Assembly (NCBI GenBank): GCA_023657465.1
Contig: JAGTJX010000001.1
Coordinates: forward strand, 235,090-299,089
DNA length: 64,000 nucleotides
From: Lysobacteraceae bacterium
GTDB taxonomy: Bacteria; Bdellovibrionota; UBA1018; JAGTJX01
Direction: 5' to 3'
Numbering within the stretch: the first letter of the stretch is position 1; every line of letters begins with the position of its first letter. Below, piece after piece: positions 1 to 9,429 of this stretch. Below the pieces are notes generated by a model. The model did no database searches, was not told the DNA's origin, and saw only the letters and a program-made list of their open reading frames with translations. Position numbers and translations under genes: made by a program.

Positions 1-2
1 GA

Positions 3-26
3 GTAGAATCGTAGAATCGTAGAATC
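3..26. repeat. short tandem repeat, 8-bp unit x3
   Basis: The unit GTAGAATC is repeated three times head to tail, just beyond the 3' end of the tRNA-Ser gene on the minus strand. The window begins here, so the array may extend further left. No function can be read from it. Confidence 0.7.
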
Positions 27-50
27 GTTATTGAATTCAAAATCAAAAAC

Positions 51-140
51 TGGCGGAGAAGGAGGGATTCGAACCCTCGTATGGTGTTACCCATAACACG
101 CTTTCCAAGCGTGCCGTTTCAACCACTCACGCACCTCTCC
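51..140 (-). tRNA. tRNA-Ser (anticodon GGA)
   Basis: Read on the minus strand, the 5' arm GGAGAGG pairs with CTTCTCC (one G-T pair), followed by discriminator G and an encoded CCA. The T loop is GGTTCGAATCC. The anticodon loop CTTGGAAAG carries GGA, which reads serine UCC/UCU codons. The 90-nt length and long variable arm fit a class II serine tRNA. Confidence 0.95.
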
Positions 141-178
141 AGACCAAAAGAACAGTTGAAAACCATGCATACCACAAC

Positions 179-1210
179 TTAAATCTTTTGAGCTAGGGCG
201 TAGATTTCATGCCCAATTTTAAGGCTAGGAGGTACTTTTACAGTGAATAGTTCGGGAAGTGTTTCCCTATAAAAACCATAAAATGCGCCTACTTTTTTAT
301 GATTTTTAAGCTCCTCGAGCTTGGCATCCGTCCATATATTGAGGTCTGCGTTCATGGGCTGCCTGAGTGTCTCAAACGCAGATGGGGATGCATCCTTGGG
401 AGCTATGACTTTACCAAATCCAAGCCAGCCAAAATCTTTCAGTACATGCTGAATATAATAACTATATTGCTTCACTACTTTGAACCCATTGATCTCTAAC
501 GCCGTCTTCAGTGAATCTGGCGTGAAATAAAAAATATGGTTGAGAAGCATGTGAGGCGTATGACCTTGATCAAATAACCTGCGCGAAGGCGCTAGGTCTT
601 GATAAGCATTCGGAGTAATGATTTGAATCCTACCGCCTGGTTTTAAGATTCTGAAAATCTCCTTGATAAAGACATCGGGTCGATTGATGTGCTCAATCAG
701 GTCATGGCAAATAATGAAATCATACGAGTTATCGGGAAGCCTGAGTCCTTCAAGTGTCCCGATATGACATTTGATTTTGAGTTTTTCGTTCACAAAAGTG
801 CCAAGTTTCTTAGAGATTTCGACGCCTTCTACTTCCCAGCGAGAACTATCCTTGATCCCAAGAGAATAAAATCCATGGTAACAACCGAGTTCAAGCGCAC
901 GGCCAGAGTACTTCCACTTCATGAGCTTGCGAGCAAGAAGTTTTCCTCTGAGATAGGCCTGACGTGCTTCACGAAATTCAGTCTCTGGAGTTTTTGCTAA
1001 TTCATAAAGCCTGACGAGAGCCTCGTTGCCTGTGGCAATCGTCTGATCGGTGGGCATGGGGTTTGCAAACGTTGCTCCACAATCTGCACAGCGATCAAAC
1101 GCTAGCGGAAACTCATTCCAGTAATTCACATTGAGATCAAATTTGAGTGAAGAGGATTTGCATGCAGGGCAGAACTCGTACTTAGCACCGACATGGTTTT
1201 GGTTTTGCAT
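179..1210 (-). CDS. SAM-dependent methyltransferase with N-terminal zinc ribbon
   Basis: A 343-residue class I methyltransferase. The N-terminus has a zinc-ribbon pattern, Cys14/Cys17 and Cys41/Cys44 (CPAC and CADC). The SAM-binding motif I is ALELGCYHGFYS near residue 105, with an acidic position in VEGVEIS and the later motif DFIICHDLIEHI. This layout is typical of methyltransferases acting on sugars or small molecules in surface-polysaccharide pathways, but the substrate cannot be told from sequence. The gene sits alone between two tRNA genes on the same strand, so there is no operon context to name its role. Confidence 0.8.
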   Translation of the reverse strand: MQNQNHVGAKYEFCPACKSSSLKFDLNVNYWNEFPLAFDRCADCGATFANPMPTDQTIATGNEALVRLYELAKTPETEFREARQAYLRGKLLARKLMKWKYSGRALELGCYHGFYSLGIKDSSRWEVEGVEISKKLGTFVNEKLKIKCHIGTLEGLRLPDNSYDFIICHDLIEHINRPDVFIKEIFRILKPGGRIQIITPNAYQDLAPSRRLFDQGHTPHMLLNHIFYFTPDSLKTALEINGFKVVKQYSYYIQHVLKDFGWLGFGKVIAPKDASPSAFETLRQPMNADLNIWTDAKLEELKNHKKVGAFYGFYRETLPELFTVKVPPSLKIGHEIYALAQKI

Positions 1211-1242
1211 AGGGCTTAAGAGACCTGCCTAAAAATACCAAA

Positions 1243-1317
1243 TGGCTGGGGTGCTAGGATTCGAACCTAGGAATGACGGAATCAAAATCCGTTAGCTTAC
1301 CGCTTGCCGACACCCCA
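1243..1317 (-). tRNA. tRNA-Gln (anticodon TTG)
   Basis: On the minus strand the acceptor arm TGGGGTG pairs with CACCCCA, followed by discriminator G and encoded CCA. The T arm is CTAGGTTCGAATCCTAG. The anticodon loop reads ATTTTGATT with TTG at the anticodon, so it reads glutamine CAA. Length is 75 nt. The first base is T, pairing with A at the end of the acceptor stem, a feature often seen in bacterial tRNA-Gln. Confidence 0.95.
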
Positions 1318-1361
1318 ACAAACATTTGGAATAAAATATCAGGTAACACAGCTCGGGAAAC

Positions 1362-1673
1362 TTATGAAGTCTCTTCCGTCAGTTCGTCTTCTTGATTCGA
1401 CCCACCTGAGTCAGAATTTTTCTTGATCTCAGCAAGATAGGCTTCGAGGACTTTAGTTTCGAGAAGAGTTCGGGTTTGCTTATTCAGTGGATGCGCTATG
1501 TCGCGGTAAGTGCCATCTTTGCGCTTCTTGCTAGGCATTGCTACGAATAGTCCAGTATTACCTGCAATGACTTTCAAGTCACGGACAACAAACACACCAT
1601 CCAGAACGATGGTGATATAGGCTTTGAGTTTGTCCTCATGTACTGGGAAAACTTTAACCTCTGTAATCTCCAT
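1362..1673 (-). CDS. spoVG: SpoVG family regulator
   Basis: This 103-residue protein matches the SpoVG family over its first 85 residues: it opens MEITEVKVFPV and contains the conserved stretch VVRDLKVIAGNTGLFVAMPS. SpoVG is a small DNA- and RNA-binding regulator first described in Bacillus sporulation but widespread in non-sporulating bacteria including deltaproteobacteria and Bdellovibrio relatives. The C-terminal 20 residues are acidic and Ser/Thr-rich, as is common. It lies downstream of no gene in the same operon; a short stem-loop precedes it. Its target here is unknown. Confidence 0.93.
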   Translation of the reverse strand: MEITEVKVFPVHEDKLKAYITIVLDGVFVVRDLKVIAGNTGLFVAMPSKKRKDGTYRDIAHPLNKQTRTLLETKVLEAYLAEIKKNSDSGGSNQEDELTEETS

Positions 1674-1711
1674 GTCAAAAGTGTAATAAATAAACCCCTA
1701 TAATACAAATC

Positions 1712-1738
1712 ATTTAGTCAACTTATTTAAGACTAAAT
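1712..1738. other. 8-bp stem-loop between spoVG and clpB
   Basis: ATTTAGTC (1712-1719) is perfectly complementary to GACTAAAT (1731-1738) with an 11-base AT-rich loop. Neither strand has a following T-run, so it is not a standard terminator. It lies in the leader of spoVG and beyond the 3' end of clpB on the same strand. It could be an operator or a weak transcript end. Confidence 0.35.
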
Positions 1739-1745
1739 GCGTTAT

Positions 1746-4313
1746 TTATTGACTTAAACTGATCTCTCCATCCCGAACGCCAATAGATACACGTGACCCG
1801 CTTGAAAACTTTCCAGATAACATTTCCGTCGCCAGTCTGTTTTGAATCTCTCTTTGGAAGAGTCGTTTCATTGGACGAGCCCCAAAGTCTCTATCGAATC
1901 CGTGTTCACTGATCCAATCGAGGGCCGCTTTATCCAACTCTACAGTGAGACCTTTTTCTTTAATGAGCAGATTGAGTTTGTCGACCTGAGTTTGAATGAT
2001 CTTTTCCAAGTTCTTCTTTTCGAGGTGTTCAAAAATCACAACATCATCAATTCGATTCAGAAACTCTGGCTTAAAAGACTTACGAAGTACATTGTGAATC
2101 ATCTCATCTCTCATCTTCTGATTCTTCTCTTCAAGAATAATATTTCCTCCAAGATTTGAGGTCATAATGATAATCGTATTAGCGAAGCTCACTGTACGGC
2201 CTTGACCATCTGTCGCTCTTCCGTCATCAAGAATTTGTAAGAACACATTAAAAATATCGGGATTTGCCTTCTCGATCTCATCGAGAAGGATCACAGAGTA
2301 TGGTCGCCTACGAATGGATTCAGTGAGCGATCCACCTTCTTCGTAACCGACATAGCCGGGAGGAGAACCAATGAGACGAGACACAGAGTGCTTCTCCATG
2401 TATTCACTCATATCAATTCGCACAATTGCTGATTCATCGTCAAAGAGAAACTGAGCAAGCGCTTTTGCAGTTTCAGTTTTGCCAACACCTGTTGGACCTA
2501 GAAACAAGAATGACCCAATCGGCTTGCCGCTCTCTTGTAATCCGACACGTGATCTTCTGATCGCATTAGAAACTGCGTGAATAGCCTTCGTCTGTCCTAC
2601 GACTCGCTTTTCTAGTCGTTCTTCCATTTTTAGAAGTTTTTGCTGTTCTGCTTCGAGCATTTTTGAAACGGGAATCCCAGTCCACTTCGATACAACATCT
2701 GCTATGTCATTCTCTGTTACTTCTTGACGAAGCATTGAAGATTTATAGGTTGAGGAGGTGAGTTTTTTTTGTAGCTCAAGAAGCCTTCCGTATTTTAGTT
2801 CAGCAGCCCTGGCAAGATCTCCCGAACGCTCAGCCGTTTCGCTTTCGTATTTAGTTTTCTCGATTTGCTCTTTGAGTTCTTGAATAGAATGAACTTCCTT
2901 CTTCTCTAGTTCCCATGTGGATTTAAGAGTTGCACTCTGATCTTTAAGGCCTGCAAGATCATCTTCAATAACCTTCACGCGATCTTGAGAAAGCTTGTCT
3001 TGTTCTTTCTTAAGAGCCTGCTTCTCTACTTCTAGCTGGAGAATTTTTCTTTCAATCTGGTCTATCGACTCAGGACGTGAATCCAATTCCATCTTAAGCT
3101 TGGACGCAGCTTCGTCGACAAGATCGATCGCCTTGTCAGGCATGAATCTTCCTGTGAGATATCTATTTGATAGGCGTGCAGCTGCAATAAGAGCCGCATC
3201 TTTGATTGTTACACCGTGGTGAATTTCATAGCGCTCTTTGATTCCGCGCAGAATACTAATCGTGTCTTCTACACTAGGTTCTTTCACATAAACTGGCTGA
3301 AACCTGCGCTCAAGTGCTGCATCCTTCTCAATATGTTTACGAAACTCATCGAGAGTGGTTGCACCTACGCATCTGAGTTCTCCTCTAGCGAGCGCGGGTT
3401 TAAGCATATTAGACGCATCCATGGACCCTTCTGCAGCCCCTGCCCCTACCAGAGTGTGTAATTCATCAATAAACAGAATCACTTCGGATCCAGCCGCTGT
3501 GACTTCTTTAATGACTGATTTTAATCTTTCTTCAAACTCACCTCTAAATTTTGCTCCTGCGATGAGCGCACCTAAGTCTAGAACCAAAACTCGCTTATTC
3601 TTTAAACTTTCAGGCACATCACCACGGACCACTCTTTGTGCTAATCCTTCAACAATTGCTGTTTTTCCAACGCCGGGCTCACCGATGAGAACTGGGTTGT
3701 TCTTAGTTCTACGCGAGAGAACCTGAACTACTCTGCGTATCTCTTCATCTCTTCCAATGACTGGGTCAATCTTCTGATCGCGAGCAAGTTGCGTGAGATC
3801 TTTGCAGTACTTTTCGAGTGCTTGATATTTTTCTTCCGGATTATCGTCTTCTATTTTTTTACCTTTTCTCACTTTCTCTATAGCTAGATCTAAGCCTTCT
3901 TTAGATAAACCTGAAGACAGTAGTATTTTAGCTGTAGATGAGTTCTTAAGTTGAGAGTGAAATAAACTTGATATGAAGTGTTCTGGAGAAACGAATTCGT
4001 CTCCTCTTTTCTTTGCCTCATCTTGAGAGAGAACTAACCAGCGTGAAAACTGTGGCGATGGATACACTTGGCCCTGACCGCCAGAAACTTTTGATAATGC
4101 TAAGAGAGCCTGAGCAGAGCCATTGCGAATCCGTGAGACATCTCCTCCAGACAGTGTGAGTAAATTAGTCACGTAGTGAAATTCAGGAGCATCCGTATCG
4201 GTTGCGACAAAAAGCCAATGCTCAGGCGTAAGCTCTTGATTTTCCCTGCGAATAGCCTCTGCTTGCGCTGCTGCTATTATCTTTTCTGCTAATTGTGTGA
4301 AACCTTTCGACAT
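1746..4313 (-). CDS. clpB: ATP-dependent chaperone ClpB
   Basis: ClpB is the cytoplasmic AAA+ disaggregase that works with DnaK to rescue aggregated proteins. The 855-residue protein has the N-terminal Clp repeat domain, a first AAA module with Walker A GEPGVGKT, the middle coiled-coil region (about residues 400-530, rich in Lys/Glu/Leu) that separates ClpB from ClpA and ClpC, and a second AAA module with GPTGVGKT and a Clp C-terminal domain. Two in-frame ATGs lie 6 nt apart. The AGGAG directly abuts the first and is about 6 nt from the second, so translation should start at MSKGF (4313), not at 4319. Confidence 0.97.
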   Translation of the reverse strand: MSKGFTQLAEKIIAAAQAEAIRRENQELTPEHWLFVATDTDAPEFHYVTNLLTLSGGDVSRIRNGSAQALLALSKVSGGQGQVYPSPQFSRWLVLSQDEAKKRGDEFVSPEHFISSLFHSQLKNSSTAKILLSSGLSKEGLDLAIEKVRKGKKIEDDNPEEKYQALEKYCKDLTQLARDQKIDPVIGRDEEIRRVVQVLSRRTKNNPVLIGEPGVGKTAIVEGLAQRVVRGDVPESLKNKRVLVLDLGALIAGAKFRGEFEERLKSVIKEVTAAGSEVILFIDELHTLVGAGAAEGSMDASNMLKPALARGELRCVGATTLDEFRKHIEKDAALERRFQPVYVKEPSVEDTISILRGIKERYEIHHGVTIKDAALIAAARLSNRYLTGRFMPDKAIDLVDEAASKLKMELDSRPESIDQIERKILQLEVEKQALKKEQDKLSQDRVKVIEDDLAGLKDQSATLKSTWELEKKEVHSIQELKEQIEKTKYESETAERSGDLARAAELKYGRLLELQKKLTSSTYKSSMLRQEVTENDIADVVSKWTGIPVSKMLEAEQQKLLKMEERLEKRVVGQTKAIHAVSNAIRRSRVGLQESGKPIGSFLFLGPTGVGKTETAKALAQFLFDDESAIVRIDMSEYMEKHSVSRLIGSPPGYVGYEEGGSLTESIRRRPYSVILLDEIEKANPDIFNVFLQILDDGRATDGQGRTVSFANTIIIMTSNLGGNIILEEKNQKMRDEMIHNVLRKSFKPEFLNRIDDVVIFEHLEKKNLEKIIQTQVDKLNLLIKEKGLTVELDKAALDWISEHGFDRDFGARPMKRLFQREIQNRLATEMLSGKFSSGSRVSIGVRDGEISLSQ

Positions 4314-4334
4314 ACACATCTCCTCTCATAAGAG

Positions 4335-4362
4335 AAAATGGTGCTGGTACTGAGTTTGTCAA
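4335..4362 (-). promoter_or_regulatory. possible heat-shock-type promoter of clpB
   Basis: On the minus strand TTGACA (4357-4362) is followed after 13 nt by CACCATTTT (4335-4343), resembling the RpoH pattern CTTGAA-N13/14-CCCCATNT. It lies 21-49 nt upstream of the clpB start, where heat-shock promoters are expected. The match is partial and the site was found by eye. Confidence 0.35.
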
Positions 4363-4628
4363 CCGAGTCTTCGCTCAACCTCAACGTAGCGCATTCTAGT
4401 CTCAAACAAGAGTTGTTCAAGAAGCTTGCTCTCTTCAGCTGTTCTATTACCTTTGGTTTTTTCGTCCATGAGCTCTAGAAGATCGATGTTGTGTCTTGCA
4501 AGATCGAGATCGATTTTGGGTTTCTCATTCATTTCTGGCGGAGCGATTCCTAATCCAAAAAATGCAGCACTAGAAATTGAAAGAAAAAATGTAGAGAGAT
4601 CAATTTTGTGTAGCGATGATTTTTTCAT
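4359..4628 (-). CDS. DUF1844 family protein
   Basis: A small 89-residue protein with an N-terminal hydrophobic segment (FFLSISSAAFFGLGIAP) and a conserved helical C-terminal half containing LARHNIDLLELMDEKTKG and LLEQLLFETRMRYVE, the signature of DUF1844. Members occur widely in deltaproteobacteria-like genomes and Acidobacteria, and their function is unknown. It is likely membrane-associated. It lies between the pilT cluster and clpB on the same strand, with short gaps. Confidence 0.75.
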   Translation of the reverse strand: MKKSSLHKIDLSTFFLSISSAAFFGLGIAPPEMNEKPKIDLDLARHNIDLLELMDEKTKGNRTAEESKLLEQLLFETRMRYVEVERRLG

Positions 4629-4648
4629 AAACTTTTTATATCACTCAT

Positions 4649-5206
4649 TTATATCACAGAGTCGACGTTTGGAAACTCTTGCCTATGGCGAATCGTTATA
4701 CTTCTGACAAGTCTATAGGGCGCATACCAAAACAATCCCTGGACAAGACCTCTTGCTGTAATTACTCCCGTGAGCATGTCCTGGGTCTTAAATAAATATT
4801 TATAAAAAGGAAATACCCAAGTCCACACCCATACTTGCGACTTCATGAGGCTCTTTTCTGCATGAGTGATCATTTTCTGGAGCTTAAACTCCGTTGTGAC
4901 CGACAGTTCTGCTGATGTAATCGCGATTATCCCCGTGTCGCCAGGATATCCTTTGAATAAATAAACCGCTCGCTTAGGGCTCTGGACTTCAATGAGTTTA
5001 ATCTTGTTTCCGACCCTTTGCATAATAGGAGAATTCACTGGCTTAGTAGTTTTAAGGCTGAGTAAGCAAAGCTGCTTAGAGGCGAGAGCATAAGCTGCGA
5101 ATGTGAGTCCTGAGAAAATTAACAAATCGATACCGTTTGAGAAAACCCCAAACGAAGCCCCGATAATTGCCCAAGGAAATGTCCAAATGAGTAAAAAGAG
5201 AATCAC
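4649..5206 (-). CDS. predicted membrane protein, unknown
   Basis: A 185-residue protein with two N-terminal membrane segments (residues 1-22 and 27-48) and another hydrophobic stretch near residues 126-140. The middle (IIAITSAELSVTTEFKLQ followed by KMITHAEKSLM) faintly recalls the order seen in M48/HtpX peptidases, where a beta strand and helix lead to HEXXH. No HEXXH is present here, so this is only a resemblance. Its start overlaps the pilT stop by 4 nt, so it is translated with pilT. Function is unknown; a role in pilus or envelope biology is suggested only by position. Confidence 0.6.
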   Translation of the reverse strand: MILFLLIWTFPWAIIGASFGVFSNGIDLLIFSGLTFAAYALASKQLCLLSLKTTKPVNSPIMQRVGNKIKLIEVQSPKRAVYLFKGYPGDTGIIAITSAELSVTTEFKLQKMITHAEKSLMKSQVWVWTWVFPFYKYLFKTQDMLTGVITARGLVQGLFWYAPYRLVRSITIRHRQEFPNVDSVI

Positions 5207-6312
5207 CCTGCTTTTATATCATACCCGCCGTCATGTGTAACACCTGCAATTTTAAGACGCAGGTCATCGGGCTTGGGGGATACGAGAATCGCTTCATCAA
5301 GGGTGATGTCGCCATTCTTCACTTTGCGTTCTAAGTCTTGATTGAAAGTTTGCATTTTGTAGAGCGAACTCGACTTAGCGATGATCTCAGGAATACTTAC
5401 GATTTCATTCTTAAGAATGGCTTCTGTGATTGCCGGTGAATTAATCATGATCTCACAAGTTGCAATGGTCTCTTCACCATTAGAGGTGGAAATCAAGTGC
5501 TGAGAAACGATTCCATTTAAAACGTTGGCAAGTTGAATTCTAATCTGTGCTTGTTCCTCAGATGGGAACACATCGATGAATCTTTCCATAGTTGTACGCG
5601 CGTCGTGAGTATGTAGGGTTGCAAACACAAGGTGCCCTGTCTCTGCAGCTATAAGTGCTAGCTTCATCGTTGCAGGATCTCTGAGCTCTCCAATCACTAT
5701 GACATCTGGATCTTGTCTCAAACCTGCAAAGAGTCCTTCTTCGAAACTTGTAGCATCGCTTCCAATCTCACGTTGAGTGATCGAAGCTTTATCATCCGTA
5801 AAGATATACTCAATCGGATCCTCTAAACACAGAACATGCACGCTTGCATTGTGGTTAATATATTGAATCATTGCTGCAAGCGTTGTGGATTTACCACTTC
5901 CTGTAGGTCCAGAAACCACAACGAGTCCCTTAGTCTTCATCGCAAGTTCTTTCACTACACCTGGAATTCCTAATTTGTCGATGTTAGGAGTAATCAGTGG
6001 AATGATTCTGACTACTGCGCTTAAATGTCCTCTTTGATAAAACAGATTACATCTGAACCGGCCTGTTTCATTCACCTTGAAAGAAAAGTCGGTTTGATGT
6101 TTTTCATCCAGCTGCTTTTTTTTATTTTCTGAGAGCACGTCCATCATCATTTTTTTGATGATGAGATGATCCAATGACTTCATCTTAGCTGGCACGAGCT
6201 TACCGTTAATTCTATAAAGCGGCGGACGACCTGGCTTCAAATGCATGTCTGATGCACCGTTTTTGATAAAAGTCTTAATGAGGTATCTAAGATCAATTGG
6301 AGTATCGCTCAT
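5203..6312 (-). CDS. pilT: type IV pilus retraction ATPase PilT
   Basis: PilT is the cytoplasmic hexameric ATPase that depolymerises type IV pili and powers retraction and twitching. The 369-residue length is normal. Visible are the PAS-like N-terminal region (SDMHLKPGRPPLYRINGKL), Walker A GPTGSGKST, the Asp box, Walker B VIVIGELRDPAT and the His box HLVFATLHTHDA. It forms an operon with an upstream GAF-domain gene and a downstream membrane protein, each overlapping by 4 nt. In predatory relatives type IV pili are needed for prey entry, and that role would be an inference here. Confidence 0.95.
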   Translation of the reverse strand: MSDTPIDLRYLIKTFIKNGASDMHLKPGRPPLYRINGKLVPAKMKSLDHLIIKKMMMDVLSENKKKQLDEKHQTDFSFKVNETGRFRCNLFYQRGHLSAVVRIIPLITPNIDKLGIPGVVKELAMKTKGLVVVSGPTGSGKSTTLAAMIQYINHNASVHVLCLEDPIEYIFTDDKASITQREIGSDATSFEEGLFAGLRQDPDVIVIGELRDPATMKLALIAAETGHLVFATLHTHDARTTMERFIDVFPSEEQAQIRIQLANVLNGIVSQHLISTSNGEETIATCEIMINSPAITEAILKNEIVSIPEIIAKSSSLYKMQTFNQDLERKVKNGDITLDEAILVSPKPDDLRLKIAGVTHDGGYDIKAG

Positions 6313-6950
6313 GCAGCTTTAGTACCCGCAGAGACTCCGTTTTGAGTCGCAAGCCAATTAAACATGATTCTGACTTCAATTGCCTTAGCAGCAGTCTCTG
6401 CTGCAAATGTAAGAAGCTCTACGTCTTTTACGCTGAACTCATCATCACCTACTCGGTTAAGCAGCTCTAGTACTCCATAAACATGTCCACGAATGAAAAT
6501 GGGAATAGCGATGAGGTTATTCGTTTGGAAACCCACCGTGTTATCGACCGTCTTCAACTGTTTATCGTCATTGTCATTCCTCTTCATAATGTAGGGTTGT
6601 CTAGTGGTGACTACATGCCCTGCAATTCCTTTTGAAACTGGAATCTCGATCGGATCGAGTTGATCAGAACTCTGTCCTGTTGCTGCCCTGAAGAACATCG
6701 ATTTGCCATCACGAGAGATTTCAATAATTGAAGCTGCTTCACATTTTACGGTTTTTACGATTTCAAGTAAGAGTTCTGAAACGAAAGTTTTGAAAGAAGT
6801 GGGCTTCACGATCGATTTAAGAAATTTTTCAGAAAGAGCGGCTCTTGAGATCCAATGTGCGACATCATCGCCACCGGTAGCATAGTCAGAAGACTGGGGT
6901 GAAATATCCTCTGATTCTTCTAATATTGGTAATATTGGATCATCCGACAC
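6309..6950 (-). CDS. GAF domain protein upstream of pilT
   Basis: A 213-residue soluble protein with one GAF domain (about residues 45-195): EAASIIEISRDGKSMFFRAA, then IPVSKGIAGHVVTTRQP and the closing VYGVLELLNR and FAAETAAKAIE helices. GAF domains bind cyclic nucleotides or other small ligands, or mediate protein contacts. No output domain is attached. Its stop overlaps the pilT start by 4 nt, so it is probably a sensor or regulator tied to pilus retraction. The ligand cannot be predicted. Confidence 0.85.
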   Translation of the reverse strand: MSDDPILPILEESEDISPQSSDYATGGDDVAHWISRAALSEKFLKSIVKPTSFKTFVSELLLEIVKTVKCEAASIIEISRDGKSMFFRAATGQSSDQLDPIEIPVSKGIAGHVVTTRQPYIMKRNDNDDKQLKTVDNTVGFQTNNLIAIPIFIRGHVYGVLELLNRVGDDEFSVKDVELLTFAAETAAKAIEVRIMFNWLATQNGVSAGTKAA

Positions 6951-7036
6951 GGCTCACACTTCCCTTAATTATCGATCGGAATTACTAGAGAATGACTTGA
7001 GGTTAATCTCTTAAGAGTCAATATTATGACTGGGAA

Positions 7037-7495
7037 TTAAGGGAGAGCGAGTTCGTTACGAAACTCTACGGTCTCTTTAAGATTGCGGACACTCTCAATG
7101 AGCCAATGACCGTCTCTATTGATCAACGTAGCCATCTTCTTCTGAGTGACTTTAGCGTCGTGACCACGGTTCTGATCGACGTAAGAAAGCTCATATACTA
7201 CGTTGAGTTCATTCGCGTTAATTTCTTGGGTTTCTCTGAAGAGGAGACTTCCAAATTCACGTTTTACTTCAACAAATGCTCTGTAAAATTGAGCTTCGCT
7301 CCAAGCAGACATTCTGGTCTTAGCTTCACCAACGAGGAATTTTTCTAATTCTTTTCGCTCATTGATGTTTTTGATCGAGAAGCTTTTCTGAATATATTCC
7401 TTCAAGACCATTTTTGGGTCGCCTATATGCGTGCTTTTAGAGGTACAGCCCGCAACTATAATGATCAGAAGAGAAATAACGAGTTTAGTTCTCAT
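7037..7495 (-). CDS. predicted lipoprotein, unknown
   Basis: With the start at MRTKL, the protein has a short signal peptide ending in the lipobox IVAGC, so it is a lipoprotein of about 152 residues. The start is chosen because GAGGA lies 7 nt ahead of this ATG; the nearer upstream ATG and the longer open frame lack a placed ribosome site. The mature part is a single small domain with a strand-rich C-terminus (VVYELSYVDQ, KKMATLINRDGHWLIESV) that resembles NTF2-like or DUF4878-type folds in layout. It overlaps the upstream membrane-protein gene by 11 nt. Function is not known. Confidence 0.7.
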   Translation of the reverse strand: MRTKLVISLLIIIVAGCTSKSTHIGDPKMVLKEYIQKSFSIKNINERKELEKFLVGEAKTRMSAWSEAQFYRAFVEVKREFGSLLFRETQEINANELNVVYELSYVDQNRGHDAKVTQKKMATLINRDGHWLIESVRNLKETVEFRNELALP

Positions 7496-8228
7496 ACCCA
7501 TATCCTCGCATCTTTTCGATAAAATCCCCAAGATCTTTTCGCAAATCAGCATCATTAACCTTAAAACGGAAACCAAAACCAGTGAAGGCTACTGACTGAT
7601 GGACGAGTACAGCAGGGATGTCTATTTTCTCATGCCGATATTCAAAACTCAGTTCATAAGGCTTTTGAACCTCTTTACCACTTGCTCGGAACTCTATTGG
7701 CTTAGCGCGATCCAAAAAAACATATGCACCTTCTCGGTCTAATCTTGAAACGCGCCAAACAGTTTCACCCGCCACACAATTCACTCCCGGGATTGGATGA
7801 GGGGCTCCTTGGTACCAACGCCTACCTGAGTCATAGAAGCTTTTTGAAAAATACTTAATCCAGAATCCGCCTGTCGCCACAATGAACGCAAGTGACATGA
7901 GGTTTGAGATTGCTACCGCAAAAGAACTGTTTTTGATCACAAGAAGGACCGAGAGTAACGACCAGGGAGCTAAACCCAATAAAAAATAGACGCCATATGC
8001 CCACATTTTTCTTTTGCTAAGCAAATAATGAATTCCAAATGCAATCAATAGAATAGAAAATAAATAAAATGAAACGAGTCTCAATAATATAGGACTCCGA
8101 AGTAACAACCAGAGATCAACATCAACGTAGGAGAGGTATTGGCTCAGCGCTAAGAGTGGAACAATAAGAGATTGCAAGAATAAGAAAATGATACTCACTA
8201 TAAAAAAGGTTGCACGAGCACTGTTCAC
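7485..8228 (-). CDS. membrane protein with possible C-terminal PilZ-like domain
   Basis: A 247-residue protein starting at GTG, with about four membrane segments in the first 130 residues and a cytoplasmic C-terminal domain of about 110 residues. The segment WRVSRLDREGAYVFL recalls the D/N-x-S-x-x-G strand of PilZ c-di-GMP receptors, but the usual RxxxR motif is not clear, so c-di-GMP binding is unproven. It overlaps the downstream lipoprotein start by 11 nt and is divergent from anmK with a 40-nt gap. Confidence 0.6.
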   Translation of the reverse strand: MNSARATFFIVSIIFLFLQSLIVPLLALSQYLSYVDVDLWLLLRSPILLRLVSFYLFSILLIAFGIHYLLSKRKMWAYGVYFLLGLAPWSLLSVLLVIKNSSFAVAISNLMSLAFIVATGGFWIKYFSKSFYDSGRRWYQGAPHPIPGVNCVAGETVWRVSRLDREGAYVFLDRAKPIEFRASGKEVQKPYELSFEYRHEKIDIPAVLVHQSVAFTGFGFRFKVNDADLRKDLGDFIEKMRGYGYEN

Positions 8229-8268
8229 TTGTCAATGAAGGCTGGGCAGATGACAATTAAAAATACCC

Positions 8269-9429
8269 ATGAGTAAACCCACTCCTATCAAAATTGCAGG
8301 TGCTATGACCGGGACTTCTTGTGACGGAATGGACTTAGTCGTGATCAGCTTCTCAGGAAATCAGATGAGTACTTCACACTTCTCATCTGTAGAGTACCCC
8401 TCTCATCTTCGTAAAAGAGTTTTAGACTTTCAAACACCAGGGTCCACTCAAACAGCAAAAAAATGGTGTGAACTCGATCGCGATCTAGGCATCTGGTATG
8501 GTGAAGTATTTAAAGAACTTCTTAAAACAAAAAAAATAGACGCTATCTCAAACCACGGACAGACTCTTGCTCACTTTCCAAAATCCTCGCCGTTTGGCAC
8601 CACCCTTCAATTGGGCGACCCATTTATCATTGCTCAAATGACTGGACTAACGACGATCACGGGTCACCGCCATGGCGATATGGCGGGTGGAGGACAAGGT
8701 GCTCCTCTCGCTCCGATTTTCCACAAGAAGCTTGTTGATTCACTCTTCAAAAAGACTTCATCTGTTGCCATTCATAATTTAGGTGGAATCAGTAACTTCA
8801 GTTACTTCAGAAGAGGTGAATGCCAAATGGCCTTTGACACAGGTCCTGGAAACTGCTTGATGGACCTAGCGACTGAGATTCATACACATGGCAAAATGAA
8901 TTTTGATCGCGGTGGAGCTTTCGCATCTCAAGGAAAAGTCGACGCAGATGCTATTACTAAAATCCTGCGCGATCCTTATATTCGACTCAAACCTCCTAAG
9001 TCTACTGGTCGAGATGACTTCCATATAACCTTCTTAAAAAAAATAACTCATACAACAGGGATTAATCTCATCTCAACTGCTACAGCTCTCACCATTGAAA
9101 CCATAGTCGATGCCTATGAGCGCTTCATACTGAAGAACCAACTTCCTTTGGATTGTATTTTGTTTATTGGTGGTGGCGCTCAGAATCACTTTCTCATTAC
9201 CTCTATCAAGAAGCGCCTGAAGAATATCAAGATCGTCACTGCTGAGGAAATCGGAATCAATGCTCAAGCCATAGAAGCACAGGCGTTCTCGTATATGGGA
9301 TTTCTGACTTTGAAGGGTCTGGCTTTGGGAGGTACTTGGACTGGAGCGAAGGCTGATTCTCCCCCAGGATTAATTGTCCCTGGAAAGAACTGGAACTCAC
9401 TCCTTCGGAAGTTGCACACTCACACCTGA
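8269..9429 (+). CDS. anmK: anhydro-N-acetylmuramic acid kinase AnmK
   Basis: AnmK hydrolyses the 1,6-anhydro ring of anhMurNAc and phosphorylates it, giving MurNAc 6-phosphate during peptidoglycan recycling in the cytoplasm. The 386-residue length is typical. Motifs include AMTGTSCDGMDLVVISF at the N-terminus, HRHGDMAGGGQGAPLAP, the AFDTGPGNCLMD segment and FIGGGAQNHFL. The gene runs towards murU, and the two 3' ends overlap by 33 bp on opposite strands. Together with amgK and murU close by, it places a cell-wall sugar salvage function here. Confidence 0.95.
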   Translation: MSKPTPIKIAGAMTGTSCDGMDLVVISFSGNQMSTSHFSSVEYPSHLRKRVLDFQTPGSTQTAKKWCELDRDLGIWYGEVFKELLKTKKIDAISNHGQTLAHFPKSSPFGTTLQLGDPFIIAQMTGLTTITGHRHGDMAGGGQGAPLAPIFHKKLVDSLFKKTSSVAIHNLGGISNFSYFRRGECQMAFDTGPGNCLMDLATEIHTHGKMNFDRGGAFASQGKVDADAITKILRDPYIRLKPPKSTGRDDFHITFLKKITHTTGINLISTATALTIETIVDAYERFILKNQLPLDCILFIGGGAQNHFLITSIKKRLKNIKIVTAEEIGINAQAIEAQAFSYMGFLTLKGLALGGTWTGAKADSPPGLIVPGKNWNSLLRKLHTHT

